A DNA stretch of 64,000 nt from Pseudomonas sp. GOM7. Its GTDB lineage: Bacteria; Pseudomonadota; Gammaproteobacteria; Pseudomonadales; Pseudomonadaceae. The position numbers and the translations under genes were made by a program. Shown one piece after another: positions 58,774-64,000 of this stretch. Every line of letters starts with the position of its first letter. Position 1 is the first letter of the stretch. The notes beneath the pieces are model-generated. The model did no database searches. It was not told the DNA's origin and saw nothing but the letters and a program-made list of their open reading frames with translations. The stretch spans positions 4,650,001 through 4,714,000 of the forward strand of contig NZ_CP113519.1 in NCBI RefSeq assembly GCF_026723825.1, given 5' to 3'.

Positions 58774-60701
58774 AGCTGATACCTCATGCTCAGGCTGCTC
58801 TGCAGGCGCTGCGCCTGGCGAAAGGACTCGCGCAGGATGCGCCGATCCAGCAGGTTGAGGCTGTCGGGATCGAGACGATTGGAGTAAGGCAGCTCGTCGC
58901 GCGCCTGCAACTGATGCTGCTGCATGCGCGTCTGCTGGATGAAATGATAGGCCTCCTCGAAGGCCGCGCCATCTTGCGCATCGATCACCCCGCGGCTGAC
59001 CAGCACGCGCAGACGCTCCAGCGTACCGACGGCGCCGATGCCATTGGCCAGCGCCAGCAAGCGCGCACCGTCGACGAAGGGTGTCAGGCCCTGCACCTTG
59101 AGGTCGAGGGTGTCCTTGTCGGCCCCCGAGCGGGCCACCACGAAGTCGCGGAAGCGCCCCACCGGCGGGCGCTGGCGCAAGGCGTTCTCGGCCAGCATGC
59201 GCTGGAACAGACTGTTGCCGGCGACCCGCTCGAGCAGCTCGCTGCGCAGTTGCTCGCAGCCCTCGGCCGGCCCCCAGACGCTGCGCAGGTCGAAGTAGAT
59301 CGACGACCGCAAAAGGTTTTCCGGCGTGGCCTCGCTGACGAAGCGGGCGAAGCGCCGCGACCATTCCTGGCGCGACAGGCACAGCTCGGGATTGCCGGCC
59401 ATGATGTTGCCCTTGCACAGGGTGAAACCGCACTGCGCCAGACGCTGGTTGATCTCGGCAGCCAGCGGCAGCAGGCGCCCACGGATGGTGGCAGCTTCGG
59501 CAGCATCGGCGGCCTCGAAGAGAATGCCGTTGTCCTGGTCGGTATGCAGGGTCTGTTCGCGGCGACCTTCGCTGCCGAAGCACAGCCAGGTGAAGGGCAC
59601 GCCGGGGTCGCCCAATTCCTCGAGGGTCAGCTCGATCACCCGGCATACGGTGTGGTCGTTGAGCAGGGTGACGATATGGGTGATCTGCGTCGAGCTGGCG
59701 CCGTGGGCGAGCATGCGATCGACCAGCAGGCGGATATCGCTGCGCAGTCCGGCCAGGGTCTCCAGCCTGCCGGCATGGCGGATGGTACGCGCCAGATGTA
59801 CCAGATCGACCCGCTGCAGACTGAACAGATCACGCTCGGAGATCACCCCGCAGAGTTGCCCGTTCTCCACCAGGCAGACGTGGGCGATATGCCGTTCGGT
59901 CATGGCGATGGCGGCATCGAAGGCGCTGGCATCGGGCGGCAGATGGAAAGGCTCGGTGGTCATCAGCGCGCTGATCGGCTGTGCCAGGTCGACGCCATCG
60001 GCCACCACCCGACGCAGGTCACGCAGGGTGAAGATGCCTTGCGGGCGACGCTGCGGGTCGAGCACCACGATGCTGCCGACATGCTGCTCGTGCATCAACC
60101 GTACGGCGTCGCGCAGCGAGGTGTCCGGGGCGCAGCCGATGGGTTGGCGCATGGCCAGTTCGCCCAGGCGGGTGTCCAGCGAGTATTGCGCGCCGAGGGT
60201 TTCCACGGCGCGCAACTGCACCTGCTGGTTGACCTGATCGAGCAGGCTGCTGACGCCGCGCAGGGCGAAGTCGCGCAGCGGGTTGGAAATGGCGAACAGC
60301 TTGACGAAGGCGTGCTTGGCCAGCAGCAGGCAGAAGGTGTCTTCGGCGGCCAGGTGCTCGGTACGGGTGGCCCGCTCGCCGATCAGCGCGGCCAGCGGAA
60401 AGCACTCGCCGGCGGTGATCTCGAAGGTGGTCTCGGTGCCGCGCCGCGCCGAGTGCGGGCGCTCGCCATGCACCCGCCCCTGCTTGACGATGTAGAAGTG
60501 CTCGACCGGGCCATCGCTGGGCTTGATGATCGAATCGCCCTCGGCATAGAAGCGTAGCTGGCAATGCTCGACCAGATACGCCAGGTGGGCGGTGTCCATC
60601 TGGTTGAAGGGGGGAAATTTCTGCAGGAACTCCATGGTGCCATGGATGTTCTGCAGCACCGCCGTTCTGCCCGCCTGGGCGAGCGTGTCCGCTTTGCTCA
60701 T
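58770..60701 (-). CDS. CNMP-binding / tandem CBS / DUF294 nucleotidyltransferase-like protein
   Basis: 643 aa. Domains in order: cyclic-nucleotide-binding-like (about 25-140), two CBS motifs (about 180-300, with GSIVVLDPQRRPQGIFTLRDL and AHVCLVENGQLCGVISERDL), a GlnD-like nucleotidyltransferase DUF294 (about 340-480, CFGSEGRREQTLHTDQDNGI) and a helical DUF294_C (about 500-640). The GSxGRxEQ and DxDN residues look intact, so nucleotidyl transfer is possible; the target is unknown. It is coupled to a DnaQ-like exonuclease. Confidence 0.88.
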   Translation of the reverse strand: MSKADTLAQAGRTAVLQNIHGTMEFLQKFPPFNQMDTAHLAYLVEHCQLRFYAEGDSIIKPSDGPVEHFYIVKQGRVHGERPHSARRGTETTFEITAGECFPLAALIGERATRTEHLAAEDTFCLLLAKHAFVKLFAISNPLRDFALRGVSSLLDQVNQQVQLRAVETLGAQYSLDTRLGELAMRQPIGCAPDTSLRDAVRLMHEQHVGSIVVLDPQRRPQGIFTLRDLRRVVADGVDLAQPISALMTTEPFHLPPDASAFDAAIAMTERHIAHVCLVENGQLCGVISERDLFSLQRVDLVHLARTIRHAGRLETLAGLRSDIRLLVDRMLAHGASSTQITHIVTLLNDHTVCRVIELTLEELGDPGVPFTWLCFGSEGRREQTLHTDQDNGILFEAADAAEAATIRGRLLPLAAEINQRLAQCGFTLCKGNIMAGNPELCLSRQEWSRRFARFVSEATPENLLRSSIYFDLRSVWGPAEGCEQLRSELLERVAGNSLFQRMLAENALRQRPPVGRFRDFVVARSGADKDTLDLKVQGLTPFVDGARLLALANGIGAVGTLERLRVLVSRGVIDAQDGAAFEEAYHFIQQTRMQQHQLQARDELPYSNRLDPDSLNLLDRRILRESFRQAQRLQSSLSMRYQL

Positions 60702-60909
60702 GGCGCGGTCTCATGATCTTGTTTGCCTGCATTGTGCCCGTTGTTCGGCCAAATGCCCATTGCACCTAAGTCGCAGCGCTCATCAAAGCGATGGAGTTGA
60801 ATTATTTTGACGAAATTTTGACGTGCATTGCATCACACTGCGACTCTGGCGCCTCGCTCCTGCGCAGCGCGCCGGACGCAGATCTCATATCTCAGACCAA
60901 GGCCATTTC

Positions 60910-62973
60910 ATGCAGTCACCCGCATCCACCGCCCACCCGACGGTGCAGGTCAGTATTGGCAGTCACCTGGCATTCATACTCGGCAGCGCGCTGTGCATGC
61001 TGCTGCTCTTCGCCCTGGCCCGTGCCGGCCTGCTGGCCTACAACCACGCGATGATCGGGCAGACGCCGCTGGCCAGCTTCGGCGAGGCCTTCTTCAATGG
61101 CGCTCGCTTCGACCTACGCCTGATCGTCTACCTGTGCATTCCGCTGACCCTGTCGCTGTTCAGCCTGCGGGCCATGGCCGCGCGTCGCCTGCACGTTGCC
61201 TGGCTGACCGTCGCCACCAGTCTGTGCCTGCTGCTGGCGGTGGCGGAGCTGAACTTCTATCGCGAATTCCACCAGCGCCTGAATAGCCTGGTGTTCCAGT
61301 ACATGCAGGAAGACCTCGGCACGGTGTCGAGCATGATCTGGCACGGCTTTCCGGTGCTGCGCCTGCTGCTGGGCTGGGCACTGGCCACTGTGCTGCTGGC
61401 CTGGTTGTTTCGGCGCATCGAGCAGGCAACTCGCGCCTCGGCTGAGTCGCTCGCGTCGCGCTGGTCGACGCGTATTGCAGTGTTCTTGGTGCTTCTGCTG
61501 GTCTGCGTGGCGACCGCGCGTGGCACCCTGCGTTCCGGTCCGCCGCTGCGCTGGGGCGATGCCTATACCACCGAATCGATGTTCGCCAACCACCTCGGCC
61601 TCAACGGCACGCTGACCCTGGTGAGCGCCGCCAGCTACTTCTTCTCCGATCAGGGCGACAACCGCTGGAAGGCGACGCTGCCTGAAGCCGAGGCGCTGCA
61701 GACGACGCGCAAGTTGCTGCTGACGCCGAACGACCGCCTGATCGATGCCGACCAGGCGGCGATCCGCCGTATCACCACGCCACCTGCCGCCGGGCGCCTG
61801 CCGCAGGTGCGCAACGTGGTGGTGATCCTCATGGAGAGCATGGCCGGCCGCTACATCGGCGCCATGGGCAATGCCGACGGCATCACGCCGAACTTCGACG
61901 CCCTGGCCAAGGAGGGCTTGCTGTTCCAGCATTTTTTCTCCAACGGCACCCATACCCACCAGGGCATGTTCGCCACCATGGCCTGCTTCCCCAACCTGCC
62001 GGGGTTCGAGTACCTGATGCGCATGCCCGAAGGTGGCCACCAGTTCTCCGGGCTGCCGCAGCAGCTCAGCGTGCGTGGCTATGACGACGTCTACGTCTAC
62101 AACGGCAGCTTCTCCTGGGACAACCAGTCGGGTTTCTTCGGCAACCAGGGCATGCGCAACTTCGTCGGCCGTGAGGACTTCGTCGATCCGGTGTTCATCG
62201 ACCCGACCTGGGGCGTATCCGATCAGGACATGTTCGACCGTGCTACCACCGAGCTGGCCAGCCTGGACAAGCAGGGCAAGCCGTTCTACGCGCTGCTGCA
62301 AACCCTGTCCAACCACACGCCTTACGCCCTGCCGGAGAACCTGCCGGTCGAGCGCGTCACCGGCCATGGCTCGCTGGACGAGCACCTGACCGCCATGCGT
62401 TACGCCGACTGGGCGCTCGGCCAATTCTTCGCCAAGGCGCGCCAGGAGCCGTACTTCAAGGACACCCTGTTCGTGATCCTGGGCGATCACGGTTTTGGCA
62501 ACGACGAGCAGATCACCGAGATGGATCTGTCACGTTTCAGCGTCCCGCTGCTGATGATCGGCCCTGACGTGCAGGAAACCTTTGGTAGCAGCCGTGATGT
62601 CGTTGGCAGCCAGATCGACGTGGTGCCCACCATCATGGGCCGCCTGGGCGAGCCGACGCAGCAGCAATGCTGGGGACGTGACCTGCTGAGCCTTCCTGAA
62701 GGCGATGCTGGCGTGGCGGTGATCAAGCCTTCAGGTAGTGACCCGACCGTGGCACTGGTCAGTGGCGAGCACATCCTGGTCAAGCCGCGTGATCGCGACG
62801 CGCAACTGTATCGTTACTGGCTGGGGCGTGAGGCCGGTGGCAAGGTGGTCGATGAGCCGCAACTGCGCAGTGAGCTGGAGCACAAGCTCTCGGCGTTCGA
62901 GCAGACGGCTACCGACAGCCTGATCAACAACACCACGGGGGCTCACCCGAAGCAGGTGCCGGGCAACCGGTGA
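60910..62973 (+). CDS. LtaS-like membrane sulfatase-fold phosphotransferase
   Basis: 687 aa. Five membrane helices in the first 240 residues precede a large periplasmic alkaline-phosphatase-fold domain. NVVVILMESMAGRYIGAMG (metal Glu), SNGTHTHQGMFATMACFPN (nucleophile Thr) and VILGDHGFGNDE (metal Asp/His) match LTA-synthase and phosphoglycerol transferases. In a Gram-negative the acceptor is likely an osmoregulated glucan or a glycolipid; this is inference. ATG 60910 begins MQSPASTAHPTVQ; upstream codons are not membrane-protein-like. A hairpin follows the stop. Confidence 0.87.
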   Translation: MQSPASTAHPTVQVSIGSHLAFILGSALCMLLLFALARAGLLAYNHAMIGQTPLASFGEAFFNGARFDLRLIVYLCIPLTLSLFSLRAMAARRLHVAWLTVATSLCLLLAVAELNFYREFHQRLNSLVFQYMQEDLGTVSSMIWHGFPVLRLLLGWALATVLLAWLFRRIEQATRASAESLASRWSTRIAVFLVLLLVCVATARGTLRSGPPLRWGDAYTTESMFANHLGLNGTLTLVSAASYFFSDQGDNRWKATLPEAEALQTTRKLLLTPNDRLIDADQAAIRRITTPPAAGRLPQVRNVVVILMESMAGRYIGAMGNADGITPNFDALAKEGLLFQHFFSNGTHTHQGMFATMACFPNLPGFEYLMRMPEGGHQFSGLPQQLSVRGYDDVYVYNGSFSWDNQSGFFGNQGMRNFVGREDFVDPVFIDPTWGVSDQDMFDRATTELASLDKQGKPFYALLQTLSNHTPYALPENLPVERVTGHGSLDEHLTAMRYADWALGQFFAKARQEPYFKDTLFVILGDHGFGNDEQITEMDLSRFSVPLLMIGPDVQETFGSSRDVVGSQIDVVPTIMGRLGEPTQQQCWGRDLLSLPEGDAGVAVIKPSGSDPTVALVSGEHILVKPRDRDAQLYRYWLGREAGGKVVDEPQLRSELEHKLSAFEQTATDSLINNTTGAHPKQVPGNR

Positions 62974-62987
62974 GGGCTGGTTTTGGG

Positions 62988-63019
62988 TATCAGGGAGGTT
63001 CTGCGGAGTCTCTCTGATA
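62988..63019 (+). terminator. Hairpin after the LtaS-like gene
   Basis: TATCAGGGAG (62988-62997) pairs with CTCTCTGATA (63010-63019) with one G-U pair, 15 bases after the stop. It merges into the start of the long inverted repeat copy B; no T-run. Confidence 0.45.
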
Positions 63020-63774
63020 CTAGATTGGCGAGTTTGTGTTTTGGCTTGCCTTGGTGTACTTGCCGCCGCTCCGGTGTTTTCAGGTATTACGGGTTTCGCC
63101 CCTCGGCGACTGACTTTTCTTTGAAATGCGCAAAGAAAAGTAAGCAAAAGAAACGCACCCCCGCCATCCGGGTCTCGCTGCGCTCGACTCCCCTCACTCC
63201 GGCACCGCTCCGGGGTCGGCTTGCAAGGGCCATCCATGGCCCTTCAAGCCTCTCGCGGCATCCATGCCGCTCGCCCCCTGCGCAATGCCTACGTTCGGCC
63301 TCCTGAAGGGGGACTTTCGCGCGCCTGAAACTATCGGTTTGACTCGATGGCCACAGCGGCTCGCTGTAGCTCTTGCCAGAGCACTCCAGCTACATCTGAG
63401 TTACCACACGTTCAGGCGCGTGCAGAGCCCGCCCAGGAGGGCGAACGGAATCGTCGTGGAAGAGGTTGAGCGGCATGGATGCCGCGACGACTGCATGGAT
63501 GCAGGAGGTAGAGCGACGCAGGATGCCAAAGCCGAGAGCCGCGATGGGCCATGGATGGCCCATCGCGGCGGGCCTCTGGAGCGGCGATGGAGTGAGCGAA
63601 CCCTGGCGCAGCAGGGCGGGGGCGCCTAGCTCGGATGATCGGGCGGAGGGTTTTGGTTACTTTTGCCCGTCAAAAGTGACTCGCCTGGGAAGGCGAAACC
63701 CAAGACATCAACAAAAACGCGGCAATTCGGAACAAACACCTAAAACACCAACACAGTATTGCCGGTTCGGTATC
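63016..63774. repeat. Long inverted-repeat element, copy B (759 bp)
   Basis: Left arm 63016-63329 and right arm 63411-63774 are inverted relative to each other around an 81-base centre. Most of the right arm matches the right arm of copy A closely: cccgcccaggagggcgaacg, ggagcggcgatggagtgagc and the hairpin ACTTTTG-cccgt-CAAAAGT (63659-63677). The left-arm hairpin is ACTTTTCTTTG-N7-CAAAGAAAAGT (63113-63141). Open frames inside are short and unsupported; the rest of the gap (63775-63885) shows nothing. Confidence 0.7.
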
Positions 63775-63885
63775 AAAAAATCAGGCGTAGGACTGATCGG
63801 AACGCCGCCCGCCCGTAGCGCCAGCGAACAGTCCGCCGAACCATACCAACGCCGGCACCACCACTCGCAATGATCCACCGCCCAT

Positions 63886-63915
63886 AAAAAAACCGCCTCA
63901 TCGAGGCGGTTTTTT
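63886..63915 (-). terminator. glcB terminator (bidirectional shape)
   Basis: ACCGCCTC-atc-GAGGCGGT (63892-63910) flanked by an A-run on the left and a T-run on the right. Read leftward it follows the glcB stop by ten bases. Confidence 0.9.
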
Positions 63916-63924
63916 GTTGGCGTC

Positions 63925-64000
63925 TTACAGCCCGTTCTTGGCCTTGAACTCACGACGACGACGATGCAGCACCGGCTCGGTGTAACCGTTGGGCTGCTTG
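63925..64000 (-). CDS. glcB: Malate synthase G, C-terminal 24 codons
   Basis: Only the end is in the window: KQPNGYTEPVLHRRRREFKA then KNGL and stop. The NGYTEPVLHRRRREFKA tail is characteristic of Pseudomonas malate synthase G, which condenses glyoxylate with acetyl-CoA. The gene runs off the right edge. With so few residues the call rests on this tail alone. Confidence 0.8.
   Translation of the reverse strand, partial: KQPNGYTEPVLHRRRREFKAKNGL

Noticed and set aside
58914..60557. Rightward open frame of 547 codons
   Set aside because: Antisense to the CBS/DUF294 gene, whose domains are well conserved.
63264..63873. Two short open frames inside repeat copy B
   Set aside because: Equivalent frames in copy A differ in length and reading frame, so they are by-products of the repeat.
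1..64000. CRISPR arrays, tRNA or rRNA genes, insertion sequences with transposase, prophage genes
   Set aside because: None seen by eye: no regularly spaced direct repeats, no cloverleaf with a CCA-type end, no transposase or phage motifs. A dedicated tRNA or IS search could still find something short.

Overview
The window is high-GC, densely packed gammaproteobacterial chromosome with one- to few-base gene overlaps. Gene content and order point to Pseudomonas, probably a P. mendocina/oleovorans-type species. Two blocks keep the gene order of P. aeruginosa PAO1: miaA to fimX (PA4945-PA4959) and the acyl-CoA dehydrogenase / bioDCHFB / comF / modE / srkA block (PA0508 down to about PA0486). I see no tRNA, rRNA, prophage, CRISPR array or transposase. 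The genus assignment rests on remembered gene order and protein resemblance, not on a search.

Layout. 1-19.3 kb is core: miaA-mutL-amiB-tsaE-nnr (leftward), queG, orn, a membrane methyltransferase, rsgA, motAB with a sigma-28 type promoter, an HDOD protein, rhdA, psd, a PilZ-like protein and fimX. 19.3-34.8 kb is accessory. It holds a small Arc-type repressor and a TRAP transporter (dctPQM). Next come a sigma-54 activator with a GntP-type permease and a CoA-transferase, likely for 3-hydroxybutyrate or acetoacetate use, and a flavin reductase. The rest is an unusual MOSC / aminotransferase-like / amidotransferase-like operon beside a LysR gene, a scar of two broken genes, the small RNA gene rsmY with its GacA box, and a degenerate endonuclease I. 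34.8-42.5 kb is a complete histidine-utilisation operon (hutI, hutG, a 14-codon ORF, a YjiH-type permease, hutU, hutH, hutC) driven from tandem promoter/HutC-operator modules.

42.75-43.58 kb and 63.02-63.77 kb hold two copies of a roughly 0.8 kb long inverted repeat with no protein gene. 43.6-49 kb carries two paralogous acyl-CoA dehydrogenases and a diguanylate cyclase; the second dehydrogenase has a PsrA-type operator over its promoter. 49-58 kb carries a putative metalloprotease, a small flagellar-rod-like protein, the biotin genes with a BirA-type operator, comF, modE and srkA. 58-64 kb carries a DnaQ-like exonuclease coupled to a CNMP/CBS/DUF294 protein, an LtaS-like membrane phosphotransferase, and the last codons of glcB.

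Most striking: (i) the operon at 29.7-32.3 kb, in which the amidotransferase-like protein lacks both catalytic Cys and His and the neighbouring class III aminotransferase-like protein lacks its PLP lysine; (ii) the paired-arm long inverted repeats whose hairpins keep pairing while changing sequence; (iii) two related MITE-like elements of 141 and 162 bp, one starting on the last base of a stop codon; (iv) several readable regulatory circuits (rsmY/GacA, sigma-54 with three dyads, tandem hut operators, BirA, PsrA, FliA).
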